DNA from: Agrocybe praecox
Taxonomy: Eukaryota; Basidiomycota; Agaricomycetes; Agaricales; Agrocybaceae
Reading direction: 5' to 3'
Assembly: GCA_964017145.1 (NCBI GenBank)
Contig: OZ024848.1
Coordinates: forward strand, 942,501-1,006,500
DNA: 64,000 nucleotides
A program made the position numbers and the translations under genes. The number at the start of each line of letters is the position of its first letter. Positions within the stretch are counted from its first letter, which is position 1. Positions 27,701 through 39,832 of this stretch are shown here, piece after piece. The notes beneath the pieces are model-generated. The model was not told where the DNA came from. It worked only from the letters and a program-made list of their open reading frames with translations, and ran no database searches.

Positions 27701-27775
27701 TGGTCTCGGTCTCTGTTGAGTTGGATAAGAGGAAGGCGGTGCAGAGGGTGCTCGAGAAGAGCTCGGGGACGCCAT
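24728..27775 (-). CDS. F-box / WD40-repeat protein (SCF substrate receptor)
   Basis: Substrate-recognition subunit of an SCF (Skp1-cullin-F-box) ubiquitin ligase. About 330 N-terminal residues are Ser/Pro/Arg-rich and disordered (MASPSSSRAPSAPPSSYP...). The F-box follows: DIISLLPPELALHVLGLL, ALKALLSCRLVSRTWCRLA, DNAVWRVLF. After a linker come about seven WD repeats, recognisable as SVYCLEFDSRRIITGSRDRS, IKVWSLRTGRLLGTF, SGSSDCSVCVWNL, VLKGHSGGVLDLRIDKQWIV, IRVWDRKTLKLHRTLRGHEG, ILWDIDSGERLRTFEGHD and VKVWDLATGKLVRKF. The first repeats are separated by an acidic Ser-rich insertion. The last exon ends VVLDFSTDLNASLFV. The layout resembles Cdc4/Met30/Pop-type receptors, but I cannot assign an orthologue. 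Upstream lie three ACGCGT boxes and a hairpin in the leader. Confidence 0.88.
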
Positions 27776-27781
27776 TGTTAG

Positions 27782-27807
27782 CGACGAGCAAGTGGGCTTG
27801 CTCGTCG
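27782..27807. repeat. perfect inverted repeat just before the F-box/WD40 start codon
   Basis: Arms CGACGAGCAAG (27782-27792) and CTTGCTCGTCG (27797-27807) pair perfectly across a 4 nt loop. The stem ends 6 nt upstream of the ATG on the minus strand, so it would fold in the 5' leader of the mRNA if transcription starts further out. A dyad operator is the alternative. Confidence 0.65.
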
Positions 27808-27895
27808 TTCGTGAATAAGGACAAGTTAAGACTTCCTGTTTCCTTTAACTTAGGGGAGCAATGTTAGTCCCGTGATCAAACCTCTTTATATTCAC

Positions 27896-27922
27896 ACGCG
27901 TGGCAACGCGTCGCCAACGCGT
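27896..27922. promoter_or_regulatory. three MCB elements upstream of the F-box/WD40 gene
   Basis: ACGCGT occurs three times in 27 bp (27896-27901, 27906-27911, 27917-27922), 121-147 bp upstream of the start codon. Tight clusters of ACGCGT are typical of G1/S promoters bound by MBF. That this fungus uses them so is inferred. Confidence 0.65.
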
Positions 27923-30645
27923 CTTTTAATTTATATATTGATGGACCACGACTGGCACACACAACGTGCAACGCGCGTCTCAGAGTCTTCAGAAAGCCTC
28001 GTGCTGCTTTAACGGCCATATAAAATGTGTTTCGAGTCATAGCCATCCTTGTAAATTCCTGTGCAAATTTAATTTCTCCTATGAGAGGTCACAGATCCAG
28101 GATGAAATCTGTAAACCTCCTTACAACATTAAACGAGTAAGGGCTGAGAAGTCAGCTTATGTGACTCCTTGGGACTATACTAGTCATTGAATCGCAACAT
28201 AAAAAAATGGAACACCTTCTTTCTGTTCGGTGCAAGCTCGAAAATTAATGAGCCAAGTAGAATGTGCGATGGAGCGATACCAGTATGGTTAGATCCAGAG
28301 ATCTATCCGGCAGTTAGGTGGCTTTGAAGACCACAGAATTGAGGCAGAATGCAGACCTTCGACGACAAATCTTACAATTTTTGTTTCCCGTGCTCCTGAT
28401 TTCTAGGCTGTACCCCGATATTTAATTATATCGAGATTGGCTATGGGGAGTATGGATTAAGAGAGAGAGAAGTGTAAGATAATTTAACACTGCTTATTGT
28501 TATCAAGCAAGGGTGCTGGGTTTAGTCTTGAGTCAGGCTTCCTGCTCGTACAAATATTTTCGGCCTGTTCTGCAATGTGTAGGGCGGTATACAACTTCAA
28601 GATGTTTCAAACAGCCATATTTCCTCATGACCTATATCAATTCCGATCCACCAAATTGGTTCGCAGGGTTTTGCGACCCATTATAATTCCTCATAACTTA
28701 TAACCCATACCATTATTCAACGAAACCACATGTTTTGTTCCAGATGTATCCATATTTCTGCCCTATGAGCAATTCTTAGGATAGCTTTACTATGTGATTG
28801 TGTTACAAAACTGTAAGAGAGATAACAATCCGGTGCCCGAACCCCCATAAAGCGCATAGCAACATTCGATTTGTGGATTAAGACGAGGCCGGCTTACTCG
28901 CAGTCATGGGCAGTCGTGCACAGCAAAAGTGCAGATTACTGGACATTATTACCCATTCATGATTCAGCGCTTACGCAGCACATATGTTTTCTCATTATTT
29001 GGAATTCTATTTTTAGCAGACCCCTCATAACTCATACCCTCGGCCGTCCACCAAAAGTATGAATTCAGAAGGGGACAGATCTTACATCCAGAAAGCACCT
29101 TATTAGAGTATAGAAAATGTGCAAGGTCATATGTCATTCTCGTGCATGTAAATTTTTCCTATTATAAAAATAAAGTTTCGATCTTGTGTAGACCTAGTAT
29201 GGTTTAGCCACTGCGGTCAATAGTATTTCTGATCTGACCACCATAAACGGCAGTTGTCGGGTCCGGTATCCGAGTCCAAGTTAAGGAATAGTAAATACTG
29301 AACAGAAAATGAAGCCAACGAGTTCAATTACGTAGACAGTATCTCTAGACGGTATAGAATATATTACTATACTTGATTCTATTTCTTACACGGTTTAAAG
29401 TAGATAGACGAAATACAGAGACTCTCCGTGAACAAGTTACGACCACTGGTCGCAGTATTCCTTTATTTTTTAGGGGACCGGCGTGGCTCAGAGCAGGTAT
29501 TGTACAAGTCGACCATTGTACCATCTATCCACTCAGATTTTCATTGCTATATATCTATCCCCGATATATTGCGACGACCAGAGTAAAGACGCCTTGCCTA
29601 TTCATTCATTTATAATATGCTAGAGCTGAGGGAGGACCTCAGAGAAATAATATGTAGTAAGCAAATTTTTCGCATACTTCCCTGTGATGACCGTCCAGGT
29701 TCAGGTGGTTCAGGTTCAGGAAACACACTGACCCTAAGCTACGGAGAAACAGCGCAACAGAAGTATGTATATGTATATCCTGGATCCGCAACGAGTGCTC
29801 GCGGGTACGTTATCATCGGACACTTGGCATGAAACACAAAATTTTTGACACAACTTGCAACAGGAGAAGCTAGTATGAGGAGCCATTGACAGGAGGAAAA
29901 GGTTTACGCAGGCGACTTAACGATGGTTGAAGTGGTTTCATGCTTTTCTAATCTGCAGTGAGGTACTTGTGTGCCTGTGGTGCACACAGAAGACCAACTG
30001 GCGCTAAATTGATCTCCCTAAGGAGATAATTATGTACATCTTACCGCAATCTAAATAGCATGTCATCCGATCTCTCCGGCGACTAGACTCAGAGTGAACC
30101 ATGAAAATATGTGATATTATGTTTTACTATGGTAAAGGACATCGACGATGAAGAGCAAGCATGCAAGTGTTACAGTGAGGACTGAGAAGAATAAAGCAGT
30201 CATCTTCGCTCAGCAGAATACAGCGAGGGATCTATGCCGGATGTAAGAACATCCAGAGCAGCAGCTAAGGGTGCGTATATGGTGCTACGGCTTTGTGCGT
30301 AGCAGTAAATTACGGAGGGTACGGCCTATATGGGTATTAGAGATCAGCGACTACAGTTTCAGTTGGTAGAGCAAAGCCACTAACAGTTTGCGTTGGATTT
30401 TGATTTTTACTCCAATGCAACATATCACTGCAGTCGGAACGCAGCCTAAGCCAAAGCGATGAAAACATGCTCAGTGCCGATTCGCAAGTCAACATATGGT
30501 CCAAGACGAAGGCTGAGACCATCGTTTGCGCAATTGGCAGTGGGTCTGTTCGGCTTTGGCGAAGTTGGGAAGCGTATTGCGCGTGAGCGACCTCGTTGCG
30601 CTTTCCTGTTCACAAGGTAATACATAACAAGCGAGATAAGTAACT
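27923..30645. other. gene-poor stretch, no gene supported
   Basis: About 2.7 kb, AT-rich, with only short frames. One plus-strand frame at 29617-29832 contains a Gly/Ser run from a short GGTTCA-type repeat near 29700 but no domain. I cannot support a gene; an intron-rich small gene could escape me. Confidence 0.4.
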
Positions 30646-31780
30646 TTAGACAAACGAGTGGGAAAAAGGCGCACGATCGCAGTGTTCATAAGCCCTTCCA
30701 ATGGTGCTAAGATCCCCATCAAGTATCTGTGTTTGTAAAATCAGGCCTTGTATTCTAGGGAAACTCAATGATACGGGGCTTACCACCGGCTTCCGCGTGA
30801 GCTTTGATCCTGCGTGACCTGCAGAAGAGACGAGCCTAGATGATGTGAAGAACACATGTATCACTTCAGCCGTGGAAAGTTCACTTGTCTGGCGTAGAAT
30901 TTCAGATATAGAACTTTATAACGCTTCGAAAGCTCCTTACCGTACTAAATAAGCTGGACAAGGATTGTGATTAGCGTGCACCACGATGGTTATATATATA
31001 TATTTCCACATACCGTTGTATGTGTGTTTCCATTTCGGATAATCGTTGCGACAGATCCCACATTTCCTGCTGTCCAGTTATGGCATGTCGACTGGTCAAT
31101 TTCGTCAATTCTGTCAGGAATATGACAAGTTGTGCGCTCAGTCGAAAAAAGCGTTGCACTAAAGATGCAGTCATTGCAGCTTGCTCTGCTGAGATCTATT
31201 CTCGATGTTCTAGTGACGGAAAGACAAAACATGATATTATATGACTCACAGCCATATACGATTGCAGCACTTGAATACTTTCAGCCTTATTAGGGGTTCG
31301 ACCTGGCTTTGTGCTTAGGTTGTGGGCAGTCATGGGCAACACCATGCTGCAAAACACTGTCCGTGGGGGATGAGCCTACTCGTTTAGAACAAGAGAAATC
31401 TAGAAGGTGCTCGTGCTCACGTTTTAAGCGTCCGGAAATAATTCCAGAATTCGTCCGAAATTGCCAAAGGAGTTCGGCGAAGTCCTACACGCATAATCCG
31501 TGAGAGGTCAGTCAAGCTTGATGATGCATTGCGGAACGACGACGACGACAAAACTCACCTGGCGCATAGAGTCCCAGTTGGGTTTCAAAGGTGTGCTTTG
31601 TCTCAGTAAATCGATTGTGTGCATTTGTTTCGTGATCGCCTCGAACTTGTCCATCATTGTGCTCATGGCATGAGCGAGTTTGCCACAGGCATCGTTGAGA
31701 TCTTGTTGAACGTCTGGCCTCTCGAAAGTCCTGATGGCCTCGGCGTATGAGAAAGGTTTGCTTTTGGTGACTTGAGCCAT
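30646..31780 (-). CDS. small helical orphan protein
   Basis: No family recognised. Exon 1 (31559-31780) encodes MAQVTKSKPFSYAEAIRTFE and on to LKPNWDSMRQ. It joins DFAELLWQFRTNSGIISGRL, then (acceptor after cacggacag, phase 1) LFCSMVLPMTAHNL and ESIQVLQSYMA, then ISAEQAAMTASLVQRFFRLS, AQLVIFLTELTKL and MWDLSQRLSEMETHIQR, then a tiny exon LFST. All these junctions are GT-AG and in phase, which supports a real gene. The sequence is mostly amphipathic helix with one strongly hydrophobic helix in the middle, compatible with a small helical bundle. The C-terminus is uncertain: competing acceptors give stops at 30646 or 30489. No signal peptide is visible. Confidence 0.5.
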
Positions 31781-33143
31781 GGATAAGATGAAGTCAGGGA
31801 TCGAGTTTGACTAAAAGAATCGCGCTCCTGCTACTTATAGGCTGTCGCATTTCCCGAAAATTTAGGGATTTAAATGAGCCTCGAGGCTGGCCAAGAATGA
31901 CCAACTCGGATATGATGAGGATCGCTCCGCGCCGGTACCGTGAGCCAGTTTGCTAAGGACATCATAGGCCTGTACGCGCAATCGTAAGCCCGGGAGATCT
32001 GGCAGACTTAATGCTGAGCGCTAAACCTTAGCGTTGCAAGATCTGATATGTTATGATGCTGAGATGCACTGTATGTCGTCAGGATAGATGAGATAGTCCA
32101 GGAAAGCGCGATGTGGCTCAAATGTCGGTTCGTTTTACGCCGAGCAGCCAAATTTGACTCACGCGAGTTTTCCCGTGAACGTGAATGATGTGTGGGTGCG
32201 GTAAACTCAGACCACGATCCTATCTGTAAACCTGTTTCGAGTGTCCCGACACCATTGTTAACCAAACCTGCGCATCAGCGGAAACATGAGTGAAATTGGA
32301 TGCAGGGCCTCTGTTTAATTTGTTCAGAAAATCATGAAGATCTATTTGCAGGATCAACCATGGATCTCTTAGTTTAACACGATGGGGTTCTAAGGACTTA
32401 CCCATATGCCCGTCCTAGATCCTGTCAAGGGAATAGCTCATGGTGGCAGCCGCGCGAAGCGATACATACTACATAACGCCGACGTTGCGGGTGAATTGAG
32501 AATGGTGGAGGTGACACCAGCAAGGTCAAGGCTGTAGGCCATGACGGGGTCGAAATGGTAATGAAGAGAGATTAACATTAGCACGCATCGCATTGGGGGA
32601 TGATGATCCCCGACATCGGTGGGCGACCGTCGGAGGCAGAATTATTTCTCGGCAACTACTTTCAGTTATCCCACGAGAGATTCATGAACGCGAAATTCAT
32701 AGGTACATACTGCAAATACATGCTCTGCATTTCAATATGGGGCAAAACCTGGTAACTAAAGCCTTCATGATTTGCTAATGGACAGCTTGCTTACTTTAAA
32801 GACCCACAACATGTGGAACGGATCAGTATAGGTCCGTCAAGTCTGACGCAATAAAGATCTATCGGTGAACATAACCTTTCTTGACGCCGACGTTGGCCAG
32901 TCTTAATGCACAGCACCAAGGGGCCTGACGAGTCTTATTTTTATTTTTTTAATGTAAGACTCGGAAGAAAATTCAGGAGATTTAAAAATTGGAACACGCT
33001 TCCCAGGTGTGGGATGTATTACTTGCGTCAGACCTGACTTCCCCTTGTGGTTGCTGTCGTGGAAAGAGACAAACCACTCAAAACCAAATGCAGTCAGAAG
33101 TACCGAACAATCAAAAGAATCAGTAAAACTCACAAGTTCGCTT
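31781..33143. other. spacer, no gene supported
   Basis: It holds the promoter side of the helical orphan and the 3' side of the PP2C gene. Minus-strand frames at 32008-32405 include a plausible helical stretch (PWLILQIDLHDFLNKL) but I cannot join them into a gene. Confidence 0.4.
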
Positions 33144-34234
33144 TCATATTTGGTATATCAGAATGGTGACATCGTCTCCAGGTGGGGTTTGGCGGATGAC
33201 ATTGTCAAGCAAATACTTGGCCAGATCAACCTCGCGGTTTTCTATTCCTAGAGACACGACGCGCATTGCCTCCTCAGTTGAGATCAAGTCCCATAAGCCG
33301 TCAGAGGCTAAAATAACTATGCTACCCTTTCGCAGTTGACAAGAGGACGTTTCTGGATGGGCAGTTATGTAAGGTGGCGTTTTGTACGCAAAGAAAAGTA
33401 ACGCGTATTGCGCGTTCATGGGTATCTTTCCTTTGCGCTCAATACTGGAAATAGTATCGATGTATCTTCTATGACGAGCGTCACCGAATAACCCTCTTGA
33501 AAGTTTATAATAACCATCGCCGAATCCTAACATGCTTTCAACATCTATTTGAAGGAACGAGAACGAGGGCTCACCCCGAGTACACATCAGACGTCCAAAT
33601 AGACGATCTCCGACAAAAATATGATTTTCATTTGGGTGTTCCCGAACAAGTCGTTCTCGTTCAGAGGGTGTCTTTACGTTCAAGTCTTCTGTCTGAAATA
33701 TTATCCGGTAGTCTGTCCCATCCAAGCCAAAAACAAGAAGACGACAATCACCAGCATTTGAACAGGTTGCCGTCAGAGACTGAAGGTTGACATCTATAAT
33801 TAGGGCGGTAGTCCCAGATTTAACGAGTTGAGCGTTATGTATCCAGTTACGAGACTTTCGGCGAAAGGGTCGATGATCCTTTTCAAACTGTTCCAGAATG
33901 GAATTGTCTAGCTCCTCAAACATTTTTTTGTGATCTTCCGGGGAGTGCGCAAGCAACATATTCGGGAGAGTTTTGGAAACATAATCAGCAGTTTCCGAAC
34001 CGCCGTGACCTTCAACCAAACATCATCAGTCTGAGCTGCATTGTTATATTATGATTAATTCTAACCATCATAGATGCCCAGAACAAGACGATTGCCAGTT
34101 GAAGATGCATGAACAGAAATTCTATCCTCTATGGGGCGCTCCGTTGGTTGATATTGTGCAACATGGATATGGATATTTAGATCGGATGGCATATCGCAAT
34201 TCGGTAGCCTGGTATGAGCGGGATCATTAGACAT
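33144..34234 (-). CDS. PP2C-type protein phosphatase, PDP-like
   Basis: Metal-dependent Ser/Thr phosphatase (PPM family). Exon 1 begins MSNDPAHTRLPNCDMPSDLN, carries the first metal aspartate in PIEDRISVHAS and ends LGIYDG. It is spliced in phase to HGGSETADYV, rebuilding the DGHGG motif. Further motifs are KSGTTALIIDV, SNAGDCRLLVFG, a GFGDGYYKLSRG segment joined across a 48 nt intron, VILASDGLWDLIS and GDDVTILIYQI at the end. The TPPYITAHPE box resembles pyruvate dehydrogenase phosphatases (Ptc5/Ptc6 type) more than other fungal PP2Cs. At about 340 residues it is shorter than typical PDPs, and I see no clear mitochondrial presequence, so localisation is open. It diverges from SCC3 across a 396 bp shared promoter. 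Confidence 0.85.
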
Positions 34235-34630
34235 ATTGAAAGATGCGAATACTCGGGTGTAGTTGTTGTTTGAAGAATATGAAGAGGGTTCGAGGGGTTA
34301 ACTGTTGAGTGCCAACTTGACACGGAATTCCAAGTCTTCAAGGAAATCGTGTTGGAGTATTTCAGTCAGCGAAGTAAGGCGTAGACAAGATGATTTTTTT
34401 TATCAGCCCCAAACATACTCAGAAGTTACAATAAAAGTTTAACGCTGGGCGCTGAGTACGTCGTGGTCAAGTCGTGGTTTAAGCTTAAGAATAACCGGAA
34501 CCGTTTACCGTTTACTTTTTACGCTAAAAGCTGTGCCGTGATTGTGACTGTGACAAATTGGTCACGGGATAACCCTTGCACGTTCTTGTCTAGACACCAA
34601 CGCGACGCGACTTGTCACATTATTACCCTC
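34235..34630. promoter_or_regulatory. bidirectional promoter PP2C / SCC3 with MCB-like repeat
   Basis: These 396 bp separate two divergent start codons. At 34600-34610, 21 bp upstream of the SCC3 ATG, lies ACGCGACGCGA, two overlapping near-matches to the MluI cell-cycle box and the same repeat as in the MCM4 promoter. Confidence 0.5.
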
Positions 34631-37600
34631 ATGTCGGATACCCAGACTGCCTCTCCAGCGCCGAGGCGCTCCCAGAGAGAGAGGAAAGTAGTCAAACCAT
34701 TTGTGTCAGGTATCCTCCTTCCTTTTTTTAATGAGAAATCAACTAAATCCGCGTCCGAACAGTGGTCGCTACCAAAAAGCGTAAACGCAATGACAGTGAT
34801 ACTGAAATGGATACACATCCTGGAGAAGAGGAAGAGCATCCGGAAAGCGAGGAGGAACAAGGTGACGATGAAGCTGAGGGCGAATTTCAGACGCCCAAAG
34901 CCAAAAATGCCACGGTAAAGAAATCCAAGCCAAAAGGTTCCCCCAAGGCGAAAACAACGAAGAAACCGCGCACTGAGGACCCGTCAACACCTAAACCTCC
35001 CAAAGTAGCGGCACGCAGAAGCAGAAAACCTAAAGATGGGGAAGACGCGTACGATGCTGATAAAGTTGCGAAAGACACTAAAATTTCAGCTGACAATCCC
35101 TTGTTCAGTAAGTGTTTATCAGACTTTTCCATACGCCAAGAAGCTGAATGGTTCTCCCTAGATGCAATTATGAATCCAGCATCTGCACTACAATCGAGCG
35201 CTGAAGATTTCCTTGAGTCTCTCGAACAGTCCCCTGAAGCAGCTCTTGCAGAGCTTATCAACCTGGTCCTTCGTTCGTGCGGATGTAACGACTCGGTTGA
35301 TGCCGATCAAACGGTCGACTTCGACGGCATCGTCAGTACACTTGACGATTTCACAGAATCCCTCAAACAGGTATGCTTCAGCCGTTAATCAATTCTGTAA
35401 ATTGCTCTCTGACATTCGAACAGGAGAATTCCCCCATATACCCACTCACTTCCAAACTTCCCATTTTCAAACGGTTTCGAAAGTCGTTATCGGAATGGAT
35501 TGAGAGATTAATCACTTCCGCATCTGAGCTCGGAGCACTTTATTCATCTCAGCTAATGGAAACTCTGCAACAATGGGTCGTATCGATGTCGTCCTCCCAA
35601 ATCCGAAGTTTCCGGCATACGGCCACTGTCATAGCATTAGAGGCCGAAACAGCTCTATGCACGGTCGCTGCAGCCACAGACAAGGAAGCTGAAGTTGTCA
35701 CTAGACAGAGGGAGGGGGAGAAGAAGCGCAAGGGTTCTAAAGTCGCGAATCCCAGACTGAAGGAGCTTGAAACGAAATCCCAAGACATCAAACGAAGACA
35801 GAATAAGTTGAAAACCTTCATCAAAGAATTTGTTGACGGGTATGGCATGTTTTACAAACTGTGTTATGGAGAATTGTTTTTGACTGTGTTTAACAGTGTA
35901 TTTGTTCACCGTTTCCGTGATTTGGATCCCAATATTCGCTCCGAATGCGCTCGTTCTATTGGCTTATGGATACGAAAATATCCCGAACATTTTTTGGATG
36001 CCCATTACCTCCGTTATGTTGGATGGGTTTTGTCGGACTCGAATAACCATGTTCGACTGGAGGCCGTAAAGGCCTTATCTGGTGTATACGAGCAAGCCGA
36101 GTATATACCTTCCCTCACCTTGTTCACCGAGCGATTTAAGTCGCGTCTTCTAGAGATGGCTACATCGGACATTGATTTGTCTATCCGTGTTGCTGTTATA
36201 CGCGTTCTTGGGGATATTGAAGGACACTTTCCTCTGGAGGAAGAACAGAAGGAGAAATTGTGTCTCCTGTTGTTCGACGAAGAGAGCCGGGTTCGTAAAG
36301 CCGTTAGCGCTTTAGTGCGCACTGTCTGGGAAGAAGAAACAGAGGAGCAGATCAATTTACAGTCCAAGGCGACCGAAAAGGACAAGGAACGCATTGGCTT
36401 CAAGGTCCTTGCCTCTCTTTTGGTTAAGTGGAGTCAAGCACTCGACGCGATTGCTGGTGAAGCCGAAGACTCAGAACTGGGTGATGACCCTAAAGACGCG
36501 AATGACAGCGTTGACGGAACCTCTCGTCGTGCGAGTAGGCGCAAAGAAGTTGTAGCTCTCGTTAGAGCGGGTGACAAGGGTCGCGTAGCCTATGCCGTGG
36601 AAGCCCTCTGGGACGAAATCGATTCAATAGGCGACTGGGAAGCATTACTAGATCTTCTCCTTCTAGATCACTCTGCAACTGATGATGAGAGCCAGCTTGC
36701 ATCTTCCCCCCGGCCAAGAGCACGGGCAAATGGCAAGAAACCAGTGGATGATTTCCTGGTTGATAACGCTTGGAGGCTCGAAGAATCTGAAGAGAATGTG
36801 CTCCTAGAGGTCCTAGTCGCTTCAATATCTCTGGCTAAAGCAGAGTCTACCAACGCGAAGAAGGTAATTAATCAACACATGCAAAGTGCATACAGTGAAG
36901 CTAACATAAGCTTGTTTAGGGCGAGGAGGAGAATGTTTCCAACGATATCACCAGAGCTTTAATCAAAGGCTTGCCTCGTCTGTTCATCAAGCACCAGTCT
37001 GACCAGAATCGTATTGCGGAGGTTTTATCACTTCCAACCCTGATGAACTTGGACTTGTATCTGGAAATGCGCATGATTGCTGTCAGTCCAGCCTACTCTT
37101 TCCGATGCCTTCATTTACTTACATCCTTTCAACCAGGCATATACTGGCTTATGGGACGATGTTATCAAACAGTTCATGTCGCATTCATCAGCCAAAGTTT
37201 TGTCCCATGCTAGGGACACAGTTGATTATTTCATGTCTGCCACTAGCTTGTCAAATTCGAACAGCTCCAAGATCCTCGAGCTTGAGGATGAGCTCTCAAC
37301 CCAACTTCGAGATTTGATTGCTGGAAGGGATGAGATTGAAATTGCATCCTTCTCTGAGGATGAAGTTCTAGCGCTCAGTGCCTGGTGTACGAGGCTGGCT
37401 GTATTGTCTGGTACACGCAATATGACATCTTGGATAGAAGAAGACGAAGGCGGAAAACAAAGTAGCGCTTGGGATATTATTAACGCACTCGTTGAGAGAG
37501 GCAGGCTCGGCTACAAGGAAGAAGAATTGGTGAATATTTTTGTTACTTCTCCTACTTCCCTGTATTCACCTCTTTTTTTTCTTGAAAAGATGATTGAACA

Positions 37601-39517
37601 GGCTTTACAAGTCCTTACTCTCTATGTTTTCTGGAAGACGAAAGGTTTGACTGCCGATGAAGAACCAACCCCCGAAGAGTTACGATATAAAGAAACTCTC
37701 GTCGAGCAACGAGATTCGCTTCTGGAAAAATTGTCAGAGTATGCTATTGGGACGCAGTCAAACACTGTCGAGGGTGTCAAACGGGCGGTACGAAATAACA
37801 ATGATGCGTGTGTCTTCTCTACTGACCGTCATTTAAAGGCTTTCCGACATCTCATTGATTTACACATTCTATTTTCCCCAACGCAATCTGTTGCTCCCGA
37901 TGGAACCACATTACCTACTGCAGCTCTAGCATTGACTTTGGATGACGAAGTACAGTATCGCTGCGCTGGTTATATCCAGGCAGAAATAGAGCGATATGCA
38001 GACGCCCTCCAAGATGACACAACAGCCGAGGAGCCACAACAGGACGAAGACGAAGACAGCGACGATGATGGCGACGAAGTCAATGATGAAGGGGATAAAC
38101 AGTTCAAAGTTCGATCAGTAAAGAAGAGAAGGCTTAAAGAAGGTACGATAAGCGCTTATCAACCCGTCCAAATGCACTAATACTCACCGTAGTTGACGTT
38201 AATTCGAGAGACTCCCTCGAGAAGGAATACCTCTTTATCGATGTCATGTCGACGTTCTTACGGGCTATCTGCGCTGGCACCATACATGTCCAACATGGAG
38301 CCGTCGTCCTTGCACACTATGGACGCCTTAGTATTGCCTTCGACACTTGCTCTAAAGTGATCATTGACGTCCTGCGAGAGGAGAATATCATGAAGGAGCA
38401 GCCGGAAGTTACTGTAGCTACTGCAACGCAAGCCCTGCAAGAGGTGTGTTTCTATTCTATCTGCCATACCTCTTTTCTCAACAACCAAATTTCTCTATAG
38501 GCTTATACTCTTGTGTTGGACGGGCTTGTATCCGATGAAACCAATGTTGTCCAGCTCGCCAAACTCGTTTCCACGACCTTCGTTGTTCGTGGAAGTCAAC
38601 TATCTGTTTTGCGCCGTTTGCCAACTCAAAATATTATCCAAATCCAAACAAACCTTATTTCATGGATTGGAAAACGTATTATGGGCTATGAAGCGAACAA
38701 GAACAAAAAATCCCTACGGCAGGCGATCGCTTTCTTCAGAGTATTAGTCCCTCTTTTGGGTACTCTGCAAAGCCGTGATGCTCTGAGAATGTAAGGCCTT
38801 TTTATCCATTGTATGATGCCTTATCCCTTTGTGTCTGACAATACCATGCAGAAAAGCGCACATGGACCAAGTGTTTGCTGAGGCAAAAATAGAAATCCCT
38901 GTTTCTTCAAAAGTTTGGGAACCACAACGGGCGTTCGAGAAGCGTCTCAGCGGGATTATGGCGAAAGACAATCGTAAGTCTTTCTAATACGAACCAATAA
39001 ATTGTTAATAACGTTGGCGATAACAGCTCTCGGGTCGAAACCCAAACGATCAAGGAAGAAAGATGCTGTCGACGCATCGGGCGACGATACAGAAGGAGAA
39101 CATACCCAAGACGAGGAACGTGCACGACCTAGACATGGGCGGGTGACGAGGGCAACCGCAGCTGCCAGCGGTGAGAGTGCTGGAGAAATGACGGGTGATG
39201 AAAGGGATCCTGTTACGCCAAAAGCTCGACCCAAACCCAGTCGTCGGAAACCTTCTGAAGCCCCGGCTGCTGCTGAAGAGGACGCTGAAGGGACGGAACC
39301 CTCACCTTTACCGTCACTTACTCCATCGGAAGGGCGACCGGAGCCTGAAGAGCCTGAAGATGCGGTTACTACTCCCAAGTCCATTTCACTTAAGCGTCCA
39401 AGGGGTGATGAAAATGAAGAGGTCGTCGATGAATTGCCTAATGGTGAAGATGCCGCCGTCGCTGAGGATGAAGAAGCTTCTGATATAAGGATACGAAGGA
39501 AGCGAATCCGATATTAG
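34631..39517 (+). CDS. SCC3: cohesin subunit SCC3 / STAG (stromalin)
   Basis: HEAT-repeat subunit of cohesin that supports sister-chromatid cohesion and binds Scc1, DNA and the loader. About 1,250 residues in eleven or so exons. It starts MSDTQTASPAPRRSQRERKV, followed by a basic/acidic tail (KKRKRNDSDTEMD, KPRTEDPSTPKPPK). The STAG domain begins NSPIYPLTSKLPIFKRFRKS. The stromalin conservative domain is unmistakable: VFVHRFRDLDPNIRSECARS, IGLWIRKYPEHFLDAHYLRY, VGWVLSDSNNHVRLEAVKAL. HEAT-like helices continue through ALTLDDEVQYRCAGY. The C-terminal exon is charged and disordered (RPRHGRVTRATAAA...) and ends IRRKRIRY, a possible nuclear signal. Its promoter holds an ACGCGA repeat, consistent with S-phase expression of cohesin genes. 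Confidence 0.93.
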
Positions 39518-39832
39518 TTTTCTATGTTTCGAACATTTTTATTCTTATTTTACAGTCTCTGTGCTTTGCTCAAATCTTTTCTTTCATGTTTTCTGTACCG
39601 CTCCCTTGTGCTCTTTCGTTGTATTCACTTTTAAATGTATTAATGCGAATCTTGCAATTTTTTCTAGAAAAAATTCAACATCCTATGTGAGTGTTGCGGA
39701 AGAGCAACTAGTCAATCAGTCTACATGTTTGTCCGAGTCAAAGGAAAGGTCGGTTTATGTATATACAGATGTAGCAGTGCATAAGGATAGGATATTAAAT
39801 TAAGTAGAGGGTAGATAAATTATAGGAAGAGC
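39518..39832. other. convergent 3' spacer, no gene seen
   Basis: Only 315 bp separate the stop codons of SCC3 and the large coiled-coil gene. It is T-rich and probably consists of two 3' UTRs. Confidence 0.5.

Noticed and set aside
29470..29545. tRNA-like string (gtggctcagagcaggt)
   Set aside because: The D-arm-like piece is present, but no matching acceptor stem, anticodon arm or GTTCRAnYC T-loop follows at the right spacing.
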